A stretch of 40,906 nt of DNA from Gemmatimonadota bacterium. GTDB lineage: Bacteria > Latescibacterota > UBA2968. How positions within the stretch are numbered: the stretch's first letter is position 1; each line of letters starts with the position of its first letter. The position numbers and the translations under genes are program-made. Below the pieces are notes generated by a model. That model had not been told where the DNA came from. It made no database searches and saw only the letters and a list, made by a program, of their open reading frames with translations. Below, piece by piece: positions 31,865-40,118 of this stretch. The stretch spans positions 49,633 through 90,538 of the forward strand of contig PBWH01000015.1 in NCBI GenBank assembly GCA_002727195.1, read 5' to 3'.

Positions 31865-31900
31865 CCTAAAGCTCGCTAGACCCTAGACCTCGTTCCCAGG

Positions 31901-32785
31901 CTAGATCAACCCCGCCGACGCCAGAGCCACCCGAATCTCGGCTTCCTGCTCGGCACTCGACGCCGGCATCGGCGGCCTCGGCAGCCCTCCATCCCTGCCC
32001 TGCAACCGCATCGCGCATTTCACGTTCGCCGGCAGGTTATCCTGGTTGATCGCGTTCCAGATCGCGAGCAGCTTCTCGTGCACGCCCTTCGCCTTCGCGT
32101 GGTCACCGTCCTTCACGGCATCCCACACATCCACGCACAACGTTGGCGCGGCGGTAAGCACGGCCGCGATCGCCCCGTGTGCCCCGAGTGCAAACGACGG
32201 GTATAGCAGCGCATCGACAGCCGTCATAATCCGTCCCTTCGACTCGGATGACACCAGCAGGTCTGCGAGCAGCTTTACATCGCCGGCGCTCTGCTTCACC
32301 CCGATCACCCCATCCACCTCCGTCATAATCCGGTCCAGCAGTTCTGGCGACAAATAGGTCCACGGAACGACATTGTAGATCATCACGGGAAGACCCGTCT
32401 CCTCGGTCAGCGTCCGAAAGTGCTGAACCATCGCGTCGTCTGTCGGGCGGAACAGATAGTGGACCGGTGTCACCTGAAGAGCGGCCACGCCGAGGTCTGC
32501 CACGGCCTTCCCACGGTCTACGGACCCCTGAGTACTGTCCGTAATGATCCCCGTAATCACCGGCACCCGGCCCGCCACGGCGGCCACCGTAACCTCCGTG
32601 ATCTGCCGTGTCTCTTCTGTCGAAAGCGTGTGCCCCTCTCCCGTACTCCCACATACCGCCAGACCATGGACACCTGCGTCCCCCACCAAGCAGGAAACAT
32701 CCGCCTCGATGGCTCGAGCGTCGATGCCTCCTTCAGGCGTAAAGGGTGTTACCATCGGTGGAACAATGCCGTAAATCGAGTCCAT
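31901..32785 (-). CDS. DapA/N-acetylneuraminate-lyase-family aldolase 2
   Basis: This is the second TIM-barrel lyase of the family, 294 residues. Residues MDSIYGIVPPMVTPFTPEGG form the typical start. LAVCGSTGEGHTLSTEE keeps the GSTGE loop that binds the pyruvyl carboxylate, unlike the other DapA-like protein. Tyr137 in PVMIYNVVP and Lys164 in VIGVKQSAGD are catalytic. It acts in the cytoplasm, cleaving or making a 2-oxo acid, and possibilities include 2-keto-3-deoxy sugar acids or dihydrodipicolinate. It has no lysine-biosynthesis neighbours. It stands at the edge of the sulfatase region on the same strand, which supports sugar-acid catabolism. The stop overlaps a short motif shared with 5768-5782. 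Confidence 0.88.
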   Translation of the reverse strand: MDSIYGIVPPMVTPFTPEGGIDARAIEADVSCLVGDAGVHGLAVCGSTGEGHTLSTEETRQITEVTVAAVAGRVPVITGIITDSTQGSVDRGKAVADLGVAALQVTPVHYLFRPTDDAMVQHFRTLTEETGLPVMIYNVVPWTYLSPELLDRIMTEVDGVIGVKQSAGDVKLLADLLVSSESKGRIMTAVDALLYPSFALGAHGAIAAVLTAAPTLCVDVWDAVKDGDHAKAKGVHEKLLAIWNAINQDNLPANVKCAMRLQGRDGGLPRPPMPASSAEQEAEIRVALASAGLI

Positions 32786-32881
32786 ATCAGTGCAAGCCTC
32801 CCTGAAAAACCCCTATCATCAGATCGTTCAAACCGTTAAATCTCAATCGCCTATGCGGAATAACAGTAAAAATCAGGGGAG

Positions 32882-33591
32882 CGTCAGATACCCCGCGTCC
32901 TGATCGACGACGACAAAGCCCAACTGCTCCTGATCCAGGATGCCCTGGGTGGCGAGAGCGTGGAGATCGCCGCTGCCAAGGATGCGCGTGAGACGTTCGA
33001 GGCGATCTATCGCCACATTCCAGACCTGATCACCCTCGACATCGACAGCACGTCGCAGACACTCGACCTGGGGACGTTGAAATATCTCGAAAAGCCCCCT
33101 TCGGCCAAAAGAGCTCGCCGCCCAAGTCCGGGCCATCCTCTGGTTCAAGCTCAAGCAGTACCAGATCTTCGAAGAGTATAAACGTCTATCCGAGCTCTCG
33201 CTGACCGATCCGCTCACTGGAGCCTACAAACGGCGCACGCTCAACACCTTCCTAAAGTCGAGGCTGCCCGAGTCCCAAGGTCACGGCATCCCCTTCTCCT
33301 GCGTGATGTTTGACATCGACAACTTCAAGGATGTCAACGACACCCACGGCCACCACGTCGGCGACATCCTCCGGAAAGACATTTCAGGCCTCTTTCGCAA
33401 CCTCTGAGGTCGTCGCCCACCACCACTTCCGTTCCGGCGAAATCGAGATCAAGATCACCATCAGCGGCGGCATCGCCTCCCAGCCCGAGGACAAACTGGA
33501 AGCAGACCCCGAAGCCATGATCAAACTCGCCGACCAGCGCCTTTACGCCGCCAAACGCAACGGCCGCAACAACGTTATCTCCACAGGTTGA
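32882..33591 (+). pseudogene. Remnant of a response regulator with diguanylate cyclase (GGDEF) domain
   Basis: Three pieces in three frames can be read. The first (32882 to about 33105) is a receiver start, RVLIDDDKAQLLLIQDALGG, with DLITLDID at the phospho-Asp, but the middle is lost before KYLEKP. The second frame (33111-33407) gives AILWFKLKQYQIFEEYKRLS, LSLTDPLTGAYKRRTL and FDIDNFKDVNDTHGHHVGD, the front half of a GGDEF domain. It stops where the GG(D/E)EF site should come. The third frame (to 33591) resumes with SGEIEIKITISGGIAS and ADQRLYAAKRNGRNNVI, the end of the domain. The catalytic motif itself has been deleted. At least two frameshifts and two deletions show that the gene is dead. 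It originally made cyclic di-GMP. Confidence 0.85.
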
Positions 33592-33627
33592 AAATCGGCC
33601 TTAAAAAGTTTCCATCACAGGTCGTCA

Positions 33628-33653
33628 CGCCGTAGCTTCAGCGAAGGCGGAAG
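33628..33653 (+). repeat. 26-bp nested palindromic repeat, copy 2
   Basis: This is the second copy of 16528-16553 (22 of 26 positions). CGCC..GGCG encloses GCT..AGC. It lies 37 bases after the stop of the dead GGDEF gene. Similar CCGAAGC..GCGAAGG cores occur at 8374-8395. Confidence 0.5.
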
Positions 33654-33714
33654 ATCAATTCATCTCGACGGGGGAATTACCTTCCCTGCTAGCCCACCCA
33701 ATTTGCCTTTGTCA

Positions 33715-34803
33715 TTATTCATTCTGCATTGAGTAGTGCCTCACGTTCCCCGTAGACATCCCCGTTGCCACAATCTCCAACCTCCCATCCCCATCCAGAT
33801 CCAAAACCTCCATCTGCCCCATCCCCAACTCGTCATCGATCGGCTCTTTCACCCATCCGTCGCCCTCAGGCCTGTACAGATGAAGTGACGTCGGCTTCCC
33901 GTTATACCCGCAGACCAGCTCCACCACACCATCCCCATCGATATCGATCGCCTGAATCGAATGCCCCCGGTGAAGGGTCGCGTCCACGATGGTCCGTTCC
34001 CACGGCCCACGCCGAATGTCGCCTTTGCACTTGTAGATTACCAGCTCGTTCCCGTGCCACGGCTCGATCGACAAAATCTCGTTCACCCCGTCTCCGTCGA
34101 TGTCGTATGCCCAGGTCTCGCTACTCTCCGTCTCACTGATCACCCACTTTGACCACGGATCCGTGAGGCTCTCCGCGGGCGGCTCATACCAGATCAGCCC
34201 GTCACGCGCGCCGATCAGGATATCCTGACGGCCGTCGTCGTCCACGTCGCAGACGGACAGCCCGTGATTCAGGTGCAGGTCTTCGGCGATCGCGTAATGC
34301 GGCCAATCGCCATAGGGATCGTCCGGATACTCATACAGCCAGAGTACACCCGGATCACTCCAGTCATCGAGATCGCCGACCAGCCCGCGGATCGACGCCA
34401 CGATCAGCGCGTGTTCACCCGTCCCCTGAAAGTCGACCGACGCCAGCCGGTGGATATACGGGAAGGTATCGATCCGGTGACTCTTCCATTCGCCATCGCC
34501 TTCAGGCTGTTCAAACCAGTGCAGATACTCGATGATCGATCGGTCCCGCCTGCCAAAGCCGCTGCCTGCGATCACGTCCAGTTTCCCGTTCCCCGTCAGG
34601 TCGTGCGTCGCCAGACAGATCGTCCCCGGATGTTCGGACGAGATGATACGTTTCTCGAACGTCGGCGCCTCATACCACGCCACCGTCTTCTCGCCCGTCG
34701 ACCCCACCACAATATCCGTCAGTCCGTCGCCGTTGATATCGGCCGTCGTGAGCCCATACGCGCTCTTGATGTTCTCGTCGACCTGGTGTGTCTGGAAGAT
34801 CAT
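33715..34803 (-). CDS. FG-GAP/VCBS-repeat beta-propeller protein
   Basis: This 362-residue protein is made of repeated integrin-like blades, each with a calcium-binding DxDGDG-type loop: TTADINGDGLTDIVVGS, THDLTGNGKLDVIAGSG, VCDVDDDGRQDILIGARDG, YDIDGDGVNEILSIEP, AIDIDGDGVVELVCGYNG and LDLDGDGRLEIVATG. That gives six or seven blades. Aromatic phrases (VAWYEAP, YLHWFEQPEG, LIWYEPP) recur between blades. It lacks a signal peptide, which is unusual for this repeat class and points to an intracellular role, or to a start missed upstream. The start overlaps the stop of sulfatase 2 by four bases (ATGA), so the two are coupled. Sugar or ester binding, or lyase activity, is possible but not shown. 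Confidence 0.85.
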   Translation of the reverse strand: MIFQTHQVDENIKSAYGLTTADINGDGLTDIVVGSTGEKTVAWYEAPTFEKRIISSEHPGTICLATHDLTGNGKLDVIAGSGFGRRDRSIIEYLHWFEQPEGDGEWKSHRIDTFPYIHRLASVDFQGTGEHALIVASIRGLVGDLDDWSDPGVLWLYEYPDDPYGDWPHYAIAEDLHLNHGLSVCDVDDDGRQDILIGARDGLIWYEPPAESLTDPWSKWVISETESSETWAYDIDGDGVNEILSIEPWHGNELVIYKCKGDIRRGPWERTIVDATLHRGHSIQAIDIDGDGVVELVCGYNGKPTSLHLYRPEGDGWVKEPIDDELGMGQMEVLDLDGDGRLEIVATGMSTGNVRHYSMQNE

Positions 34804-36275
34804 GCGACTGCCTTTCGTTCTCTCACCACATCGTCCTCGTCGTGAGCAGCGTACGCAGATTCGAGTGACGACCGGACCTCGGCATAGGCCGGATCGGTAT
34901 AGAGGTTCGATTCCTGCGCGGGATCACTCTCCAGATCATACAACTCGCCGTAGTCCCGCGTGTCATAGAACACGAGCTTATACCGCGACGTCACGTATGT
35001 CCGCTGTTTGTACGGTCCCTGAGCAGGCCGGAACTCGACCAGACAGAGATCACGTACTCTCACTTCAGGATCGATCCAGGCGGACGACTGTACGACGCCC
35101 TGACTCACCTCGAGCGGCGCCAGGCCGGCGGCATCCAGACAGCTCGACTCGATGTCCACAAGCGACTGAAGGGCCTGACTGTTCTGACCAGGGTTCGTAC
35201 AAGCAGGATGAGCCACGATAAACGGGACGCGTTGCATGGCCTCGTAGGTAGGTAGACCCTTACCCCAGAGTCCGTGATCACCGAGGTAGTCTCCGTGGTC
35301 CGAAGTGAAGACGATCAGGGTCTGGTCGATCGTGCCATCCCCCTCCAGACGATCGAGTATACGTCCTATATGGTGGTCCATCAGACTCACCATCCCGTAA
35401 TACACCGCGCGTAGATCACGAATGTCCGCGTCGGAGAGATTCGGTCGGATCTTCACGTCTCCCCACGCCCGGTCCTGAAGTTCCGGATCCTCGCCGTAGA
35501 AGTCACCCGCCGCCAACGTGCGGTAGAAGTCAGGCTTGCCCTCCGGACCCGAAACCGGAACAGCGTCTGGCATACCGTTCGGATCGTATTGCGATGCCCA
35601 CGGTTCCGGCGTGACATACGGATTGTGAGGATCCTGAAAACTCGACCACAGAAAGAACGGGCGTCCCTCCTGCTGCGCCCGATCGATCGCATCGATCGAC
35701 CGATTCGCCACCCACGCGGATCCGTGCAGGTCTTCGGGAAGCGACCACGGACCATAGTGGTCGTAATGGTGGATGTCGAAATGATCGGCCAGTTTCACGC
35801 CCTGAGCACGCAACCACGCGCCGTAGTGCATACCCGCGGCGTGCGGCTCGGAGGTATGCCCGATCACCAGCTCGGCGCGGTCGAACCCGAAGTAGGGACC
35901 CTGCCACTGATCGAAGAAATCGAGACCATGAACACGAGGAGCCGATTCCAGGCTCTCGGGATCCTTGCAGGCCTGGAAGTGAGCCTTTCCGATCAGGCTC
36001 GTCGCATACCCCGCATCAGAGAATGCGTGAGCGACTGTCGGGCCGTGACCCTCCGGCAGCGAAGTACCGACGTGAAAGCAGCCGTGTTGGGAGGGGTAGG
36101 TTCCGGTGAGAATACTGCAGCGTGAGGGTGTGCAGACCGGATTGACCGTGTAGGCGCGTTCGAAAAGGATTCCCCGATCTGCCAGACGATCGAGGTTCGG
36201 CGTATGAATGGCGGGATTCAGGCGGCCGAGCGTGTCCCAACGCTGCTGATCGCTCGTGATCAGGAGGACGTTCAC
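34800..36275 (-). CDS. Sulfatase 2
   Basis: This type I sulfatase of 491 residues begins MNVLLITSDQQRWDTLG (D9 and Q10 in the DQQ metal motif). It has CTPSRCSILTG with the formylglycine Cys in full consensus, GKAHFQ for Lys and His, and FTSDHGDYLGDHG as late metal ligands. The middle includes WSSFQDPHNPYVTPEPWASQ, typical of choline-sulfatase-like and heparan-type sulfatases of the S1 family. No signal peptide is present, so it is predicted cytoplasmic. It lies between an SGNH hydrolase (6 bases upstream) and an FG-GAP protein (4-base overlap), one operon. The grouping suggests removal of sulfate and acyl groups from the same imported compound. Confidence 0.94.
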   Translation of the reverse strand: MNVLLITSDQQRWDTLGRLNPAIHTPNLDRLADRGILFERAYTVNPVCTPSRCSILTGTYPSQHGCFHVGTSLPEGHGPTVAHAFSDAGYATSLIGKAHFQACKDPESLESAPRVHGLDFFDQWQGPYFGFDRAELVIGHTSEPHAAGMHYGAWLRAQGVKLADHFDIHHYDHYGPWSLPEDLHGSAWVANRSIDAIDRAQQEGRPFFLWSSFQDPHNPYVTPEPWASQYDPNGMPDAVPVSGPEGKPDFYRTLAAGDFYGEDPELQDRAWGDVKIRPNLSDADIRDLRAVYYGMVSLMDHHIGRILDRLEGDGTIDQTLIVFTSDHGDYLGDHGLWGKGLPTYEAMQRVPFIVAHPACTNPGQNSQALQSLVDIESSCLDAAGLAPLEVSQGVVQSSAWIDPEVRVRDLCLVEFRPAQGPYKQRTYVTSRYKLVFYDTRDYGELYDLESDPAQESNLYTDPAYAEVRSSLESAYAAHDEDDVVRERKAVA

Positions 36276-36281
36276 GTTGCG

Positions 36282-37283
36282 TCAGCCAAGGATCGCGCTC
36301 AGTTGATCCACAAACCGATCCGCCTGACGCTTGAACCCCAGATCCGTCGGGTGCGATCCGTCGACCGTATCGTCATCGCCCAGCAGCGATGCGCCTTCCA
36401 TATACGTCAGCCCCGATACGCCTTCCGCGATCAGGCTGTCATACACATCTCGAAAAGCAACGCGGCTGGTCTCATTCCTCTCCTTGCGAGACGGAACAAA
36501 TCGCGCATCGCCATACGTTCGGTCCTCGACCAGAAGGATTGGCGGATCTGTTCTTGTCGCCCGGATAGTCTTCACAAGATGACCGGCCCGCTCCGCAATC
36601 AGATCTGCCGTCATGTTCGGAAGGCAATCGATCACGAACACGTCCGGATCCTGCTCCGCCAGTAGACTCGCGACCTCGGGTTCCATCTGTCCGTTCCCGG
36701 AAAACCCGAGGTTGATCACCTCGCAACCGAGCTTGCGGCCCACACGTGCCACGTGGTTCGTCCCGCACCGGGACGCCGAAGCGCCGTGGGTGATCGACGT
36801 CCCGTAGAAGACGACCGTCTTCCGTCCTTCCGGTCTCTCGATCGCCCCAATGGACGCGCCATCAGGAATTCCGATCTCGACCGACGAGACCCCGTTGTAC
36901 AGTGGCAGGTAGACGGTGCATTCCTTCTCACCGCTGATCAGCCCGCTCGCCAGGACCGCCGCTACATCCGGCGTCGTCTCCGGTCTCCCCACCCCCGCCC
37001 ACTGGAGCCCATCCTCCGAATCGATATACAGATCGAGCCCACTGCAAGCCGTGGCCGGCATATGTGACATCGCCAGCTGATCCAGCGTCAGCGTCCACCG
37101 TCCCCGAATCTCCGTCGCATCAGTCCTGAACTTCACGCAGATCCCTGCCGAATGACGACTCAGATTCCACACCACCTCCCGCACCACCCCCTCAGCGCGA
37201 GCCGGCAACCGATCAAACGGCGCCTTGGTGTCGCTCCATCCCTGCCCTTCAACGCTTAACTCTCTGATATCAACCCAGCGCAT
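36282..37283 (-). CDS. SGNH/GDSL hydrolase with N-terminal beta-sandwich domain
   Basis: This 333-residue protein has a beta-rich N-terminal domain (about 1-150) and a C-terminal SGNH hydrolase. Block I is VVFYGTSITHGAS with nucleophile S163. Block II Gly is in INLGFSGNGQ. Block III is the FVIDCLPNMT region with Asn. Block V is DGSHPTDLGF with D308 and H311. SGNH enzymes remove acetyl or other acyl groups from sugars and lipids. The two-domain layout matches a group of carbohydrate esterases with a jelly-roll domain before the catalytic part. No signal peptide is seen. It is the first gene of the operon with sulfatase 2 and the FG-GAP protein, consistent with removal of acyl groups from sulfated, acylated saccharides. 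Confidence 0.88.
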   Translation of the reverse strand: MRWVDIRELSVEGQGWSDTKAPFDRLPARAEGVVREVVWNLSRHSAGICVKFRTDATEIRGRWTLTLDQLAMSHMPATACSGLDLYIDSEDGLQWAGVGRPETTPDVAAVLASGLISGEKECTVYLPLYNGVSSVEIGIPDGASIGAIERPEGRKTVVFYGTSITHGASASRCGTNHVARVGRKLGCEVINLGFSGNGQMEPEVASLLAEQDPDVFVIDCLPNMTADLIAERAGHLVKTIRATRTDPPILLVEDRTYGDARFVPSRKERNETSRVAFRDVYDSLIAEGVSGLTYMEGASLLGDDDTVDGSHPTDLGFKRQADRFVDQLSAILG

Positions 37284-37325
37284 AATCCCTATTCAATGGA
37301 GAATGGATATTGGTTAACGGAGTCT

Positions 37326-38419
37326 TCTTACCCCGGTTCAGTAGACAGGTTGTAAAGTCTTTCGTATCAGTGGAGTGCTAACCGAGGAGGCACTCGTGGG
37401 AATACGAAGACGAAGAACACACTCTAGAGAATTCAAGGTTGAAGCGGTTCGTATGGTGCTTGTAGATGACCGGACTCCAAAGGATGTGGGTGCCGAGATC
37501 GGCGTGCATCCGGGTCTGGTGTCCCGATGGGTCAAACAGCTGGGTGATGACCCGTCGGATGCGTTTCCGGGGAAGGGACACCGGAAATCAAAAGACCAGG
37601 AGATCTACGAGCTCAAACGCGAACTGGAGCAAACCCGACAAGAACGCACGAGAGAAAACCAGGCGTTGGCCCTGCACATACGTGCGATCCATCGTGAGAC
37701 AGACCAGACCTACGGGACACCGCGCATTACCGACGAGCTGCGAGAATCAGGTATTCTGTGTGGCCGCAATCGTGTCGCCAGGATCAAGCGCAGTCTTGGG
37801 TTGTTCGCGATCGCCACTCCGAAGGCCTACAGGCTCAGGTCAACCCGGGCCTCGTCTGACAGTCGACCTGTCCCGGATCTCGTGAAAAGAAACTTCACGG
37901 CAGAGCGACCAAACAAAACGTGGGTATCTGATATCACGTTCATACCGGTCCAGAACGGACACGTCTACCTGTGCACGATACTGGACCTCTTCTCACGCAG
38001 AGTCGTCGGATGGGCAATCGGCGCGTCAAACAACACCGACTTGGCGATCGCTGCCCTGGAGATAGCCTGCAGGTCACGTCAGCCTGTCGAAGGAACGACC
38101 TTCCACTCTGATCGAGGAGCCCAGTATACAAGCGACAAACTCCGCAAGAAGCTCACTGAGAACGGCATGAATCCAAGCGTAGGAAGAACTGGCGACTGCT
38201 ACGACAACGCTGTTGCAGAAGCATTTCTTCTCATCGCTCAAAACGGAGCGCGTTAACCGAGATCATTACGGCACGCTCCAGCAAGCAAGAAGAGTCATCG
38301 AACGATACATCAGGTTCTACAACCAAAAACGCAGACACTCCACGCTGGGTAAAATCAGTCCAGACAGATACGAGGCCCTAAGGGCTGCTTAACGATCTGT
38401 CTACCCTACCGTGGTAAGA
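37326..38419 (+). mobile_element. IS3-family insertion sequence with ~32-bp inverted repeats, defective
   Basis: The ends match as imperfect terminal inverted repeats. The left end (37326-37357) starts TCTTACCCCGGT, and the complement of the right end (38388-38419) starts TCTTACCACGGT. Both continue with GTAGACAG and then T.GT.AAG, 25 of 32 positions in all. No target-site duplication is obvious, so the exact outer bases are uncertain or the flanks have changed. It is inserted between the SGNH hydrolase and sulfatase 3. The single transposase gene is internally deleted and frameshifted. Confidence 0.8.
37396..38392 (+). pseudogene. IS3-family transposase (OrfA-OrfB fused, deleted and frameshifted)
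   Basis: The GTG at 37396 follows GGAGG by five bases. The OrfA part shows the helix-turn-helix RRRTHSREFKVEAVRMVL...VHPGLVSRWVK and the start of the leucine-zipper helix (YELKRELEQTRQER). The frame then passes straight into OrfB at NQALALHIRAIHRET...TYGTPRI. About 50 residues are missing, including the end of OrfA and the usual N-terminal OrfB segment 'vLgVsrsgyY.w'. The DDE catalytic residues are present: WVSDITFI, FHSDRGAQYTS and YDNAVAEAF. At about 38230 an extra T shifts the frame; the true end, SLKTERVNRDHYGT...RHSTLGKISPDRYEALRAA, lies in the next frame to TAA 38392. The element cannot move by itself. Confidence 0.88.
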
Positions 38420-38486
38420 TCATACCAGAACCTCGGGTCCGCCAAAGTCCAGATTCTCGGCACACCGCCCAAGAGCCCGCCGACGC

Positions 38487-38522
38487 CCTCCGTGTCTTCC
38501 GTGTCCTCTGTGGTTCCTTGGT
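38487..38522 (+). repeat. 9-bp-periodic repeat beside the end of sulfatase 3
   Basis: Four nine-base units follow in register: CCTCCGTGT, CTTCCGTGT, CCTCTGTGG and TTCCTTGGT. They end 14 bases before the stop of the minus-strand sulfatase 3 gene. They are the clearest of the four runs of this type in the window. Confidence 0.6.
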
Positions 38523-38536
38523 TTTGGTTTCCGGTT

Positions 38537-40003
38537 TCACCGCAGCGCCGGCGTAATCTTCTCCCTCATATACGCCGCCATCTCGTCTCGTCTCTCCTGA
38601 TCCCCCGCCACGACATTCTCCCCCGAACACAGCGCCGCATCCTCATCCACGTGAAGCGGCGTCCGACTGTCGAACAGCATCCACCGCATCAGGGCATCCT
38701 TCAACGTCGCGATCTCATCCCCATACTCGGGATCCTTGATCAGATTCGTCGTCTCGTGAGGATCCTTCTCCAGGTCGAAGAAGCACGAAAACTGGTCATC
38801 CTCGTTCAGCAGCAGCTTACGGGTCTGGCTGCGCGCCATATACTCGCTCCCACGAGATCCCTCCGCGAACACCACCGATCGTTCGTCTCCCGACTGCGTC
38901 AGGTCTCGTCCATCCATATCCGCCGCCGGTTCCTGCCCCACAGCGCGCAACAGCGTCGGCGCCAGATCGGTCGAGTTGATCAGCTCGGAACTTCGCGCCT
39001 GTCGCTCCCGCTCACCCGTCAGCTTGATGATTGTAGGAATCCGGATGAGCGACTCGTACATCCGATTCCCTTTCCCGATCATGTGTCGGTATCCCAGATA
39101 CTCGCCGTGATCGGAGTTGTAGACGATCACCGTATCATCATACACACCCATGTCGCGCAGGGCATCGATCATCCGGCCAACCCAATGGTCGATCTGCGAA
39201 ATCGACGCGTAGTAATAGGCCATCACCCGACGAAGCTGAGGGTCCGTCCACTGATCGTGCGGGAAGAATCCGCGCGCATAGAGGAGATCGGTCTGGTCAC
39301 ACTGTTCCATATACCCTGGCAACAGCGTCAAGCTCGCGGGATCATACATCTCGTGCCACGGAGCAGGCGGAACGTAGGGATGATGCGGCGGCACAAAGCT
39401 CGCCATCAGAAGGTTGCCATCCCCTTCCCACCCCTCGATCGTCTCGACGGCGTGCCGCCCAACCCAGGTCGTGACGTGGTGTTCCTCGTCCAGATTGCTC
39501 ACCATCGCCCCGAGCGTATCCTCGTAAACCTGCGGCGCCTGCTTCCGATACTCGTTCACCTGGTCGATCAGGTCGATTTCATCGATCAGCCCGTGTTCAC
39601 GCAAGTAACGATGGTAATCGTCATCCAGTCGCCCCACCCCGTGCTGCTCGGACAAAAGCATCTCATCGAACCCGACATCCAGATACGTCGGCGAGAAGTG
39701 CATCTTCCCTACCGCCTTCGTCCGATACCCCGCCTCACGCAGAATCTTCGGAAACGTCGCCATCCCGGCCGGAATCGTACAGTGATTCGACCACCCCAGA
39801 TGCTGGTGCACGTGCAACCCGGTCAGGAACGAGTACCGCGACGGCGTACATACCGGATACGGACAAAACGCGTTCTCATACACGGTCCCATCGTGCGCAA
39901 TCGCATCGATATTCGGCGTCCTCACATCCGGATTCCCGGTACATCCCAGACAATCGTGCCGGTGTTGATCTGCCTGTATAACAAGTATGTTCGCTCGACT
40001 CAT
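38537..40003 (-). CDS. Sulfatase 3
   Basis: This type I sulfatase of 488 residues begins RANILVIQADQHRHDCLG (D11, Q12). It carries the full formylglycine signature CTPSRYSFLTG, GKMHFSPTY for Lys and His, and YNSDHGEYLGYRHMIGKGNR for the late ligands. MASFVPPHHPYVPPAPWHEM resembles the substrate-side loop of sulfatase 2, so the two are related but not recent duplicates. It lacks a signal peptide. The dead IS element separates it from the SGNH-sulfatase operon, and both are on the minus strand, so the locus may once have been continuous. The start ATG follows GAGG about 6-9 bases upstream on the minus strand. Confidence 0.93.
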   Translation of the reverse strand: MSRANILVIQADQHRHDCLGCTGNPDVRTPNIDAIAHDGTVYENAFCPYPVCTPSRYSFLTGLHVHQHLGWSNHCTIPAGMATFPKILREAGYRTKAVGKMHFSPTYLDVGFDEMLLSEQHGVGRLDDDYHRYLREHGLIDEIDLIDQVNEYRKQAPQVYEDTLGAMVSNLDEEHHVTTWVGRHAVETIEGWEGDGNLLMASFVPPHHPYVPPAPWHEMYDPASLTLLPGYMEQCDQTDLLYARGFFPHDQWTDPQLRRVMAYYYASISQIDHWVGRMIDALRDMGVYDDTVIVYNSDHGEYLGYRHMIGKGNRMYESLIRIPTIIKLTGERERQARSSELINSTDLAPTLLRAVGQEPAADMDGRDLTQSGDERSVVFAEGSRGSEYMARSQTRKLLLNEDDQFSCFFDLEKDPHETTNLIKDPEYGDEIATLKDALMRWMLFDSRTPLHVDEDAALCSGENVVAGDQERRDEMAAYMREKITPALR

Positions 40004-40030
40004 TCCCTCACCTTACCCGTAAAGAAGATC

Positions 40031-40075
40031 TCCCTCCCTAAAGGGAGGGACGGCTGGCAAAGCCAGCCAGGGTGA
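40031..40075. repeat. Double-hairpin intergenic element, copy 4
   Basis: TCCCTCCC (40031-40038) pairs with GGGAGGGA (40043-40050). One base further, GGCTGGC (40052-40058) pairs with GCCAGCC (40062-40068) around AAA. AGGGTGAG follows. Both stems are perfect. It has the same plan as the copies at 4836, 6341 and 11601. No T-run marks it as a terminator of the rlmKL gene. Confidence 0.6.
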
Positions 40076-40118
40076 GTGCTACGCGCTTTGCTCTTTGGTT
40101 GCTCCCCGCTCTCCGCCC

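Noticed and set aside
38411..40075. 554-codon open frame on the + strand
   Set aside because: It is antisense to sulfatase 3, which has complete family motifs. The translation is Arg/His/Pro-rich and shows no domain.
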